From assembly GCF_011927635.1 (NCBI RefSeq), contig NZ_JAATJB010000024.1:1-40055 (forward strand): 40,055 nucleotides of DNA. The letters run 5' to 3'. The DNA comes from Sphingomonas trueperi (lineage in GTDB: Bacteria > Pseudomonadota > Alphaproteobacteria > Sphingomonadales > Sphingomonadaceae). The translations under genes and the position numbers were made by a program. The notes beneath the pieces were generated by a model. The model made no database searches and was not told the DNA's origin. It worked only from the letters and a program-made list of their open reading frames with translations. Positions 33,357 through 40,055 of the stretch are shown piece by piece (position 1 is the first letter of the stretch; every line of letters begins with the position of its first letter).

Positions 33357-34133
33357 ATGAAGATCGCGACCTACAATGTGAACGGGGTGAACGGTCGCCT
33401 GCCGGTGCTGCTGCGATGGCTGGAGGAAGAGGCGCCCGACATCGTCTGCCTGCAGGAGTTGAAGGCACCGCAGGAGAAATTCCCCGAGGCCCCGATCCGC
33501 GACCTCGGCTATGACGCGCTCTGGCATGGCCAGAAAAGCTGGAACGGCGTCGCGCTGCTCAGCCGGGTAGGCGAGATCCACGAAACGCGGCGCGGACTGC
33601 CCGACGATCCCGACCCGTCGCAGAGCCGCTATATCGAGGCGGCGGTCAGCGGGATCCTGGTCGGCGGGCTGTATCTGCCCAACGGCAATCCCCGGCCGGG
33701 CCCAAAATTCGAGTACAAGCTCGCCTGGTTCGAGTGCCTGATAGCGCATGCCGAGACGCTGTTGGAAAGCGGGCTGCCGGTGGTGCTCGCCGGCGACTTC
33801 AACGTGATGCCGACCGAGCGGGACGTCTACAAGCCCGAGCGCTGGCGCGACGACGCGCTGTTCGCACCCGAGGTCCGCGCGCTCTATGTGCAGTTGCTCG
33901 AACAGGGATGGGCTGATTCCCTGCGCAGCCTCCATCCCGATGCCACGATCTACACCTTTTGGGATTATTTCCGAAACGCGTTCGCGCGCGACGCGGGGCT
34001 GCGCATTGACCAGCTGCTGCTGAGCCCGGTGCTGGCAGGCCGGCTGGTGGACGCGGGCGTGGACCGGCAGGTGCGCGGCTGGGCAAAGACCAGCGATCAC
34101 GCACCCGCCTGGATCCGATTGCGCGACCACTGA
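33357..34133 (+). CDS. xth: Exodeoxyribonuclease III / AP endonuclease
   Basis: 258 residues of the Mg2+-dependent ExoIII/APE1 fold. Marks: MKIATYNVNGVNGRL (metal Asn), CLQELKAP (metal Glu), GLYLPNGN with the catalytic Tyr region, VVLAGDFNVMP (Asp, Asn), TFWDYF, RIDQLLLSP, and KTSDHAPAWI with the terminal Asp-His. It cuts DNA at abasic sites and trims 3' ends in base excision repair. Ribosome site GGGGAAGTGAGGCGGGG ends just before the ATG. Back to back with the ligase; its end lies 6 bases from the convergent hybrid kinase. Confidence 0.92.
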   Translation: MKIATYNVNGVNGRLPVLLRWLEEEAPDIVCLQELKAPQEKFPEAPIRDLGYDALWHGQKSWNGVALLSRVGEIHETRRGLPDDPDPSQSRYIEAAVSGILVGGLYLPNGNPRPGPKFEYKLAWFECLIAHAETLLESGLPVVLAGDFNVMPTERDVYKPERWRDDALFAPEVRALYVQLLEQGWADSLRSLHPDATIYTFWDYFRNAFARDAGLRIDQLLLSPVLAGRLVDAGVDRQVRGWAKTSDHAPAWIRLRDH

Positions 34134-34139
34134 CCTTCG

Positions 34140-36056
34140 TCATTCGTCGCTCTCGGCCCTGTGCACCAACTCGTTGATGCTCGCTGCCAGCGTTTCCAGC
34201 TTGTACGGCTTGCGGAGGATCGGGAATTCGCGCTCGTCGCGCGGGATGAACTGCTTGCTGCTATAGCCGCTGGCCAGCAGCACCGGGAGGTTTGCGTATG
34301 TCTCTCGCACGGCGCTGGCGAGCTCCAGCCCGCTCATCCCCGGCATCACAATGTCCGAAAACACCAGGTCGACCGGGTTCTCCCGCAACAACTCGAGCGC
34401 TTCCTGGCCGCCAGCCGCTTCCAACACCGTGCAGCCGAGATCGTCGAGCAGCTGGTGCGCGAAATAGCGGACGTGCTCGCTGTCCTCCACCAGCAGGACT
34501 CGAAGCGCCGCAGGCAGCGAGATCTGCGTATCCGGCGCCGTTTCGCGCTGCAGCGGCTTGAACGTGCGCGGGATCCACAGCTCCACCCGGGTGCCCTTGC
34601 CCAGCTCGGAATCGATCCGCGCGGCGCCGCCCGACTGCACGGCATAGCCATGGATCTGCGACAGCCCCAGGCCCGTGCCCTTGCCGGTCGGCTTGGTGGT
34701 GAAGAAGGGCTCGAACACGCGCTTCAACGTCTCAGGCGGGATGCCTTCGCCGGTATCCTCCACCGACAGCAGGACACCGTCTCCCTCTGTGCGGCGCGCG
34801 TTGTGCGTAGCGATGGTGATCCGCCCGCCCTCCGGCATCGCGTCGCGCGCATTGAGCACGGCGTTGAGCAGCGCGGCTTCGAGCCCGGTGGGGTCGATCT
34901 CCACCGGCCACAGGGCAGGGGTCAGGTCGAGCCGCAGCTCATATTGGCTGCCGAGGGTCCGCTGGAGCATCTCGCTCAACGCATCCAGCCGGACGCTGAG
35001 ATCGATCACTTCGGGCTCCAGCGGCTGGCGCCGGGCAAAGGCGAGCAGTTGCGAGGTGAGGCTGGTCGCACGCTCGGCGGTCTCCAGCATCACGTTCAGG
35101 TAGCGCGTGCGCTTCTCGCTGGGCATGTCGGGCTGTTTCAGCATGAAGTCCGCTGACCCGTGCATTACGGTCATCAGGTTGTTGAAGTCGTGGGCGATGC
35201 CGCCCGCCAGCTCGCCCAGCGCCTGGAGCTTCTGCGATTGCAGCAGCGCTTCCTGAGTGCGGCGAAGTTCCTCTTCCGCCTGCTTCTTCTCGCTGACGTC
35301 GCGGGTAATCTTGGCAAAGCCGACATGCGCACCGGCCTCGTCGTAGATCGGGTCGATCAGCACGTGCGCCCAGAACAGCGAGCCGTCCTTGCGGACCCGC
35401 TGCGCCTCCGCCTCGAATTTGCCCTCCGCCAGCGCCGTTCGGAGGGCAATGTCAGGCGCGTCGCGCGCCCGGTCGGCGGGGGTGTAGAATAGCGAAAAAT
35501 GCTGCCCCAGCACCTCGCTTTCGGTATAGCCCTTGATCGCCTGTGCGCCGGAGTTCCAGCTGGTGATCCGGCCATCGGTGTCGAGCATGTAGATCGCATA
35601 GTCGCGGACGCCCTGGACCAGCAGTTTCAGCTGTAGCGCGCTCTCGTAGATCGCCTGTTCAAGCCGACGCTTCTCGGTGATGTCGCGAGTGATCTTGGCG
35701 AAGCCGAGCAGCGTGCCGTCTTCGCTGCGGATCGCGTCGAGGATCGCGTGGGCCCAGAAGCGGCTGCCGTCCTTTCGAATGCGCCAGCCTTCGGCTTCGA
35801 AGCGGCCCTCGCGCGCTGCGGTGGCGAGGGCGCGGGCCGGCAGTCTCGACGCCTGATCCTCGGGCGAGAAAAAGCGGGAGAAATGCTCGCCCACGATCTC
35901 TGGCGCTACATACCCCTTGAAGCGCGCTGCCCCGCTGTTCCAGGTGACGATCCTGCCCTCGGGATCGAGCATGTACAGGGCGTAATCGGTGACCGCATCC
36001 ACCAGCAGCTGGAAGACTTCTGCTGAGGGGTGTGGCTTGGCGTCGGCTGCTGACAA
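34140..36056 (-). CDS. PAS-PAS hybrid sensor histidine kinase with C-terminal receiver
   Basis: 638 residues from a TTG at 36056, with AGGA 8 bases ahead. Two very similar PAS domains (about 15-130, 145-255; both with ITSWNSGA/IVTWNSGA, GFAKITRDxxEK), a HisKA domain with His in GGIAHDFNNLMTVM, the HATPase with NAVLNARDAMPEGG, DTGEGIPP and GTGLGLSQIHG, and a REC domain (about 515-630) with phospho-acceptor Asp in VFSDIVMPG and Lys in LRKPYK. Soluble; the HDFNN type of hybrid kinase is common in alphaproteobacteria. It lies just downstream of the LOV-HTH gene on the same strand (106-base gap). Of the kinases here it is the only one not of the HWE family. Confidence 0.9.
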   Translation of the reverse strand: MSAADAKPHPSAEVFQLLVDAVTDYALYMLDPEGRIVTWNSGAARFKGYVAPEIVGEHFSRFFSPEDQASRLPARALATAAREGRFEAEGWRIRKDGSRFWAHAILDAIRSEDGTLLGFAKITRDITEKRRLEQAIYESALQLKLLVQGVRDYAIYMLDTDGRITSWNSGAQAIKGYTESEVLGQHFSLFYTPADRARDAPDIALRTALAEGKFEAEAQRVRKDGSLFWAHVLIDPIYDEAGAHVGFAKITRDVSEKKQAEEELRRTQEALLQSQKLQALGELAGGIAHDFNNLMTVMHGSADFMLKQPDMPSEKRTRYLNVMLETAERATSLTSQLLAFARRQPLEPEVIDLSVRLDALSEMLQRTLGSQYELRLDLTPALWPVEIDPTGLEAALLNAVLNARDAMPEGGRITIATHNARRTEGDGVLLSVEDTGEGIPPETLKRVFEPFFTTKPTGKGTGLGLSQIHGYAVQSGGAARIDSELGKGTRVELWIPRTFKPLQRETAPDTQISLPAALRVLLVEDSEHVRYFAHQLLDDLGCTVLEAAGGQEALELLRENPVDLVFSDIVMPGMSGLELASAVRETYANLPVLLASGYSSKQFIPRDEREFPILRKPYKLETLAASINELVHRAESDE

Positions 36057-36162
36057 AACCTGATCCTGTGCAAAGCCCCCCCGGACTCACCACGGACCAA
36101 AGTCTGTATCGTCGCCGAAGCGGCATGCAACAGCTTTGTTTTTTCAGCTCAAGTTTTGCCGG

Positions 36163-36753
36163 TTAGAGATCCGCCTCGATCGCGAGGCGCATCGCTTCGC
36201 CGGACGTGGCAACCCCCAGCCGGCGGATCAGCGCGCTCCGGTGCATCTTAACCGTCTTTTCCGCCAGGCCGAGCTCGGCGCCGATCTGCCGGCTGCGCAG
36301 GCCGCGCGCCATTAGGTGCAGGACCGCCCGCTGCTGGTGGGTGAGACGCGCGATGCGACTCGCGGCTTGCGCCCGAGCAAGTCCGCCGGCGAGCGCGCCG
36401 ACTTCCATCTGCGTACCGAGGAAGAAGAGGACATCGCCGTTGTCGTCGAGCACGGGTGCGACCATCACTGCGTTTCGGAAGCTGCTGCCGTTCTTGCGAT
36501 AGTTGATCAGTTCCACGACGTGGGGCGTCGCAGTGGCGATCGCATGGGCAAGCGCGTTCGAATGCACCGGCTCGGTTCCGGGACCGGCGAGGATGCGGCA
36601 GTTGCGGCCGAGCAGCTCCGCTTCGCCATAGCCGGTCAGGCGCTCGAAAGCGGTGTTGGCCGCGACGATCGGATTGTCGGGGCGGCGCGGGTCGGTCACG
36701 ATCGAGGCGATCGGCGAAAGCCGGATGGAAGCTAATAGGGCGTGTTTGTCCAT
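36163..36753 (-). CDS. LOV-HTH blue-light transcription factor, EL222-like
   Basis: 196 residues. Residues about 10-120 form a LOV (light, oxygen, voltage) domain: SPIASIVTDPRRPDNPIVAANTAF, then the flavin motif GRNCRILAG whose Cys forms the light-driven adduct, the Asn and Phe of NYRKNGSSFRNAVMVAPV, and the Gln in FFLGTQMEV. After a linker helix comes a LuxR-type HTH (about 135-190: LTHQQRAVLHLMARGLRSRQIGAELGLAEKTVKMHRSALIRRL). The order and sequence match EL222 of Erythrobacter litoralis nearly segment by segment; that protein dimerises and binds DNA in blue light. A cytoplasmic, flavin-binding photoreceptor is the expected role. No strong ribosome site is seen at the ATG; an SD-like GGAGGAG lies farther upstream. 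Confidence 0.88.
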   Translation of the reverse strand: MDKHALLASIRLSPIASIVTDPRRPDNPIVAANTAFERLTGYGEAELLGRNCRILAGPGTEPVHSNALAHAIATATPHVVELINYRKNGSSFRNAVMVAPVLDDNGDVLFFLGTQMEVGALAGGLARAQAASRIARLTHQQRAVLHLMARGLRSRQIGAELGLAEKTVKMHRSALIRRLGVATSGEAMRLAIEADL

Positions 36754-37034
36754 GCGCGGGTCCAGTCGGCTCCTCCGGCTGAGGGGGGCGATACGGTGAT
36801 CACCCCCATAACGACTTTCTCCCGGTCCGGCTCCGACGCGATTGAAGGGCGGTGGCGCAGCCGAGGTATCCGGCCTGCCGACTTGCGACGCGCTTGCAGC
36901 GGCCCCTTGACCGCGCTGCAGCCATGTCGGACCGGCGTCAGGCCGGCTCCCTTCAACCGATTGGGATATCTTGAATTTCGTGGCGGGGCGCCGATATTGC
37001 CGGTCTTGTTCAACAACAGAAAGGAGGTGGTCGA
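36754..37034. other. Intergenic region upstream of the LOV-HTH gene
   Basis: No gene of convincing quality on either strand. It should hold the LOV-HTH promoter (leftward) and the promoter for the 24-codon ORF (rightward). I see no clear -35/-10 pair. Confidence 0.35.
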
Positions 37035-37109
37035 ATGTCTCATTGTCATATGCCGCTGAACACGGATCCTATGAGCATGGCGAACCTCGTCGAGGCTTGC
37101 CGCTTCTGA
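37035..37109 (+). CDS. Short ORF (24 residues) with near-perfect Shine-Dalgarno
   Basis: ATG 37035, stop TGA 37107-37109; MSHCHMPLNTDPMSMANLVE then four more residues. It is preceded by AAAGGAGGTGG 5 bases upstream, one of the strongest ribosome sites in the window, and followed after 27 bases by a hairpin (37136-37167). Strong site, short frame, then a terminator is the shape of a real small gene or of a leader peptide. Two Cys and two His lie within 24 residues. Function unknown. Confidence 0.45.
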   Translation: MSHCHMPLNTDPMSMANLVEACRF

Positions 37110-37135
37110 CCTCCCGCCTTCAGTGGCAGGCAATG

Positions 37136-37167
37136 GAAGGGCCGCTCCAGCGATGCTGCGGCCCTTC
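37136..37167 (+). terminator. 10-bp hairpin, probable terminator
   Basis: GAAGGGCCGC (37136-37145) and GCGGCCCTTC (37158-37167) pair perfectly around a 12-base loop. There is no long U-run after it (GTGCTTCC), so termination may be weak or bidirectional. It separates the short ORF from the HAD gene. Confidence 0.5.
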
Positions 37168-37358
37168 GTGCTTCCGGGTCCCGGCAGCGGGGCGAGGACG
37201 GATCAGCTCGTAGCCGGGCGGCAGGATGGCCGATGCCAGGCAGACGAAAACGGCGCGACGCTGGCTTATGGGAACCTTGGCCGAGCCGATGCGCTCGGTT
37301 TGTCTGGCCGCCGCCACCCCGGCGACGCCGGCCCCGTTCCCTGGCGCGAAGGTGACCC

Positions 37359-38024
37359 ATGCCGATCCAAGCCGTTCTGTTCGATATCGACGGCACCCTT
37401 GTCGACAGCAACGACTTCCATGTCGCCGCGTGGCAAGAGGCGTTCGCGACGATCGGTGCGCGCTTCGAGGCGCAGGTGATCCACGATCAGATCGGCAAGG
37501 GCACCGACATGCTGGTCCCCGCGCTGCTGCCCGACCTCGACGAGGACAGCCAGCAAAAGCTCGGCGAGACCCATGGCGAGATCTTCAAGGCCAAGTTCCT
37601 GGATCGGGTCGAGCCATTCCCCGGCGCCCGCGAGATGCTTGCGCGGGTGCATGCCGATGGCCGGCGCGTCGTACTGGCGTCATCCGCCTCGAAGGCCGAG
37701 CTCGAGCACTATCTTGCGTTGCTCGATGCCCAAGCTCTCGTTTCGAAGACGACCAGCGCCGACGATGTCGAGCGGACCAAGCCCGCCCCGGATATCTTCT
37801 CGACCGCACTCGAAAAGGTCGCGCCGCTTGCGGCCGATGCGGTGATGGTCGTCGGGGACACGCCCTATGATGTCGAGGCCGCCGGCAAATGCGGCATTGC
37901 CGCGATCGGCCTGCGGTCGGGCGGATTTGCCGACGATGCCCTGCTCGGCGCCGGTGCCGTGGCGCTGTACGACGATGTGGCGCATCTGCTGCGTGAATAT
38001 GCCCAATCGCCGATCGCCCGCTGA
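37359..38024 (+). CDS. HAD family hydrolase (beta-phosphoglucomutase/phosphatase type)
   Basis: 221 residues. Motif I FDIDGTLVDSN (catalytic Asp pair), a helical cap (about 15-80), motif II LASSASKAELEHYL (Ser), motif III Lys in RTKPAPDIF, motif IV GDTPYDVEAAGKCG. This is the subgroup of phosphoglycolate phosphatase, beta-phosphoglucomutase and related sugar-phosphate phosphatases. The Asp-two-on of motif I (DxD) is present, so a phosphatase or mutase activity is possible; the substrate is open. The ATG at 37359 is preceded by GAAGGTGA. Confidence 0.87.
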   Translation: MPIQAVLFDIDGTLVDSNDFHVAAWQEAFATIGARFEAQVIHDQIGKGTDMLVPALLPDLDEDSQQKLGETHGEIFKAKFLDRVEPFPGAREMLARVHADGRRVVLASSASKAELEHYLALLDAQALVSKTTSADDVERTKPAPDIFSTALEKVAPLAADAVMVVGDTPYDVEAAGKCGIAAIGLRSGGFADDALLGAGAVALYDDVAHLLREYAQSPIAR

Positions 38025-38075
38025 TCTGCGAGGGTCGGGCCGCGTGGTGCGGGGAGCGCCTTTGGAAGGAGGGAG

Positions 38076-38906
38076 ATGATCTTGGCCACTTCTGCATCCA
38101 CCGATGCGATCGTCCAGATCGGCCTGATGGAAGACGAGGCGATCGATATCGATGCGGCGGCGCTCCAGCTGGCGGCGCTGGACCATCCCGATACGGACCT
38201 GAGCCCCTATGTGGCCCAGCTGAACGCCTTTACCGAAAGCCTGGCAGCGGCCGGCGTGGATGCCGAAACCGTCGAGGAACGTGCGCAGGCGCTCGCCCGC
38301 GTGATGGCGGGGACCTTCGGGTTCAGCGGCGACCGGAACCAGTATGACGATCCGGCCAATGCCGATCTCCTCCGCGTGATCGATCGGAGGCACGGGCTGC
38401 CTGTAAGCCTGACTATTCTCTACGCTGCCGCGGCCCGGCGGCTCGGCTGGCGGGTGGATCCGCTGAACACGCCCGGCCATGTGCTCGCCCGCGTCGGCTC
38501 GGAGACCGACGCCGTGTTGATCGACCCGTTCAACGATGGCCGCATCGTCGCCGCGGACGAACTGGCCGCCCTGCTTCGCGGCGTGCTGGGGCCGGCCATG
38601 GTGCCTACGATCGAGCATGTCACCCCGATGTCGAACCGGTCGGTGCTGGTGCGGCTGCTGATGAACCAGGCGAGCAGGGCGGAAGCTTCGGGCGACGCCG
38701 CCCGGGCGTCGACGCTGTACGAGCGCATGACCGTGATCGCACCGGCGCATGGCCAGGGCCGGTGGGAACGCGCCCGTCTGCTGCTGCACGCAGGCGATGT
38801 GAGCGGCGCCCGATCCAGCCTGAGCGCCATGTTGGAAATCACCCGCGATCCCGCGCTCCGCACGCATATCTGCTCTGCCCTGGATGCGCTGAGCGGGCGC
38901 GACTGA
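38076..38906 (+). CDS. SirB1 family protein (transglutaminase-like, TPR)
   Basis: 276 residues with the SirB1 core: FGFSGDRNQYDDPANADLLRVIDRRHGLPVSLTILYAAAARRLGW, then PGHVLARV and DPFNDGRIV. This core is a circularly related transglutaminase-like fold without a confirmed activity. The last 80 residues form TPR-like helices (NQASRAEASGDAARASTLYERM). Cytoplasmic. Start: GGAAGGAGGGAG ends directly before the ATG at 38076. It follows the HAD gene after 51 bases on the same strand and could be co-transcribed. Confidence 0.82.
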   Translation: MILATSASTDAIVQIGLMEDEAIDIDAAALQLAALDHPDTDLSPYVAQLNAFTESLAAAGVDAETVEERAQALARVMAGTFGFSGDRNQYDDPANADLLRVIDRRHGLPVSLTILYAAAARRLGWRVDPLNTPGHVLARVGSETDAVLIDPFNDGRIVAADELAALLRGVLGPAMVPTIEHVTPMSNRSVLVRLLMNQASRAEASGDAARASTLYERMTVIAPAHGQGRWERARLLLHAGDVSGARSSLSAMLEITRDPALRTHICSALDALSGRD

Positions 38907-38995
38907 ACCCGCCTGCGGCATCGATACCTGCCGCCGATCAAGGGCTGCTCCCAGGCTCGATGTAGCTGACCCCGACGAGCATGCTTCAATTGATA

Positions 38996-39024
38996 TTGAC
39001 TCGCAGTATCGTTGCAGGATAGCT
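38996..39024 (+). promoter_or_regulatory. Weak candidate promoter for the TonB receptor
   Basis: TTGACT (38996-39001) with a 17-base spacer and ATAGCT (39019-39024); the -35 is good and the -10 poor. It lies 26 bases before the receptor ATG in an AT-richer patch. Confidence 0.3.
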
Positions 39025-39049
39025 GCGCTCCCGTAACAAAGGGGGGCGC

Positions 39050-39961
39050 ATGCGACATTATGGGTTTCTGCTCACAACGGCGTTGGTCGGGATGAGCGGG
39101 ATGTCTGCCGCGCAAGCGCAGGAGGCGGCGGGGCCGGCGGCCGAGGAGATCATCGTCACCGGCGAGAAGAGCGACCGCACCCTGCAGCAGACCACCAGTT
39201 CGGTGGGCGTCACGACGGCCAGACGGATCGCGCAGGAGAATCTGCAGTAGATCCAGGAAATCTATCAACGGACGGCCAATCTTTCGGAGACCTACGGCGC
39301 CTCCGGCTTCTCGATCCGCGGGATCGACCAGCGGGGCGTTTCGGGCGGGAGCGGTGCCGCCACCGCGACGGTGTTCGTCGACGGGGCGCCGGTGCCGCAG
39401 GATCTGCTGTCGAACGGCCCGACCGACCTGTGGGACGCGGCGCAGGTGGAGATCTTCCGAGGGCCGCAATCGACGCTGCAGGGGCTGAATGCGCTGGCCG
39501 GCGCTGTGCACATCCGCACCGAGGAACCGAGCTTCGACTGGCGGCTCAAGGGGCAGGCGACGGTTGCCTCGTTCAACACCACGCAGTTCGCGGTCGCCGG
39601 CGGCGGCCCGCTGATCGGGGACCAGCTCGCCTTCCGGATCTCGGCCGAGAAGCGCGATTCGGACGGTTTCATCTACAACATCACCCGCCGCGCGCCGGAG
39701 AACCCGGTGAACTCGATCTCGCTGCGCGGCAAGCTGCTCTGGACGCCCGCGATGCTGTCCGGCTTCGAAGCGCGGCTGAACTACCATCACTTCCACACCA
39801 AGGGCGGGTATCGTTTCACCTACGCCGATCGCAACCAGCCCGATTATCAGGACAATCCCACCAACAGTTCCAACGATCCCAACAGCAGCGACGTCGACGC
39901 CGACCAGGCGACGCTGGACCTGCGCTACCGGCTGGGCGGGGGCTTCTCGCTGACGGCGCTG
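39050..39961 (+). pseudogene. TonB-dependent receptor, broken by an amber codon and an IS insertion
   Basis: The frame begins with a signal peptide (MRHYGFLLTTALVGMSGMSAAQAQ) and a plug domain: EEIIVTGEKSDRTLQQTTSSV is a TonB-box/plug beginning typical of sphingomonads. At 39248-39250 an in-frame TAG interrupts it; the same frame then goes on without a shift (IQEIYQRTANLSETYG, FSIRGIDQRG, VFVDGAPVPQ, VEIFRGPQSTLQGLNALAGAVHI) into the first barrel strands. At 39962 the sequence changes to the end of an insertion sequence, giving the stop TGA from the element. Intact receptors have some 700-900 residues, so at least two thirds are lost or lie beyond the IS. This would be an outer-membrane importer if whole. 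Confidence 0.88.
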
Positions 39962-39983
39962 TGAACCGCGCCGGGTTTGCCGG

Positions 39984-40012
39984 AGGCTCCAACTCCTGAG
40001 AAGGTGGAGCCT
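39984..40012. promoter_or_regulatory. Hairpin over the transposase ribosome site
   Basis: AGGCTCCA (39984-39991) pairs with TGGAGCCT (40005-40012), which contains the GGAG of the orfA ribosome site. In read-through RNA from the receptor gene this would hide the site, a known way for IS elements to avoid activation by outside transcription. Confidence 0.55.
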
Positions 40013-40014
40013 GT

Positions 40015-40055
40015 ATGAGCAAGACGACGAACAAGTTTTCTCCTGAGGTCCGCGA
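40015..40055 (+). CDS. IS3-family transposase orfA, N-terminal fragment
   Basis: ATG 40015; the visible residues MSKTTNKFSPEVR match the start of IS3-type OrfA proteins, whose helix-turn-helix binds the IS ends. The gene is cut by the window edge, so nothing can be said about its integrity. GGTGGAG lies 6 bases upstream, inside the hairpin at 39984-40012. Confidence 0.75.
   Translation, partial: MSKTTNKFSPEVR

Larger units (their letters stand above)
39962..40055 (+). mobile_element. Left end of an IS3-family insertion sequence (runs off window)
   Basis: Begins TGAACCGCGCCGGGTTTGCC, the type of terminal inverted repeat found in IS3-family elements, right where the receptor sequence stops. 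The first ORF of the transposase (orfA) starts 53 bases in. The right end and target duplication lie outside the window. Confidence 0.8.

Noticed and set aside
37120..37317. Leftward 65-codon frame between the short ORF and the HAD gene
   Set aside because: It runs through the terminator hairpin, lacks a clear ribosome site and has no known relatives that I can name.
1..40055. CRISPR array, rRNA, replication origin
   Set aside because: No regularly spaced repeats, rRNA motifs or DnaA-box clusters were seen on reading through the window.

Overview
The window looks like chromosomal DNA of a sphingomonad (Sphingomonas or a close alphaproteobacterial relative). It is GC-rich, uses GTG and TTG starts, has many 4-base ATGA-type gene overlaps, and carries HWE-family histidine kinases, a LOV-HTH protein very like EL222, a TonB-dependent receptor and candidate EcfG (general stress sigma factor) promoters. 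The genus is an inference from gene content; there is no rRNA or tRNA gene to test it.

Region by region. (1) 1-2.9 kb is the worn edge of an integrated element: a GHKL ATPase cut short, a tRNA-3'-end-like scar, a P4-type integrase broken by one frameshift, and short repeats on both sides of the integrase that look like arm-type sites. (2) 2.9-9.5 kb is a leftward run: metallo-beta-lactamase-fold hydrolase, patatin, zinc alcohol dehydrogenase, two short-chain dehydrogenases (SDRs) and a lone nuoD. The second SDR has a 7-bp tandem repeat whose present copy number throws its tail out of frame and joins it in frame to nuoD. (3) 9.6-14.1 kb has an MFS transporter facing a third SDR coupled to a 738-residue protein of unknown function. 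(4) 14.2-16.3 kb has an L,D-transpeptidase and two divergent genes for small glycine-rich proteins, each behind a candidate EcfG promoter. (5) 16.4-24.8 kb is a sensory block: two soluble HWE kinases, each followed by a single-domain receiver, then a Crp/Fnr regulator, a small protein and a membrane HWE kinase. (6) 25.0-26.6 kb has a histidine phosphatase and a NAD(P)H-hydrate dehydratase. (7) 26.6-32.2 kb is a tightly overlapped leftward cytochrome oxidase operon (cytochrome c, subunit II with fused cytochrome c, I, III, a small membrane protein, CtaG, cytochrome c). Its subunit I keeps all metal ligands but has lost the hallmark D- and K-channel residues. (8) 32.2-34.1 kb holds a divergent ATP-dependent DNA ligase and exonuclease III pair. 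(9) 34.1-36.8 kb holds a PAS hybrid kinase and the LOV-HTH regulator. (10) 37.0-38.9 kb has a 24-codon ORF with a near-perfect Shine-Dalgarno (SD) sequence, a HAD phosphatase and a SirB1-type protein. (11) 39.0-40.06 kb has a TonB-dependent receptor killed by an in-frame amber codon and by an insertion sequence that runs off the window.

The common theme of the right two thirds is signal input (PAS, GAF and LOV sensors feeding HWE kinases, receivers and HTH regulators) beside stress-type outputs. HWE kinases, single-domain receivers and EcfG promoters are the usual parts of the alphaproteobacterial general stress response, but phyR, nepR and ecfG themselves are not in the window. The most interesting single items are the oxidase without canonical proton channels, the heptamer-repeat SDR/nuoD fusion, the EL222-like photoreceptor and the pair of candidate EcfG promoters.
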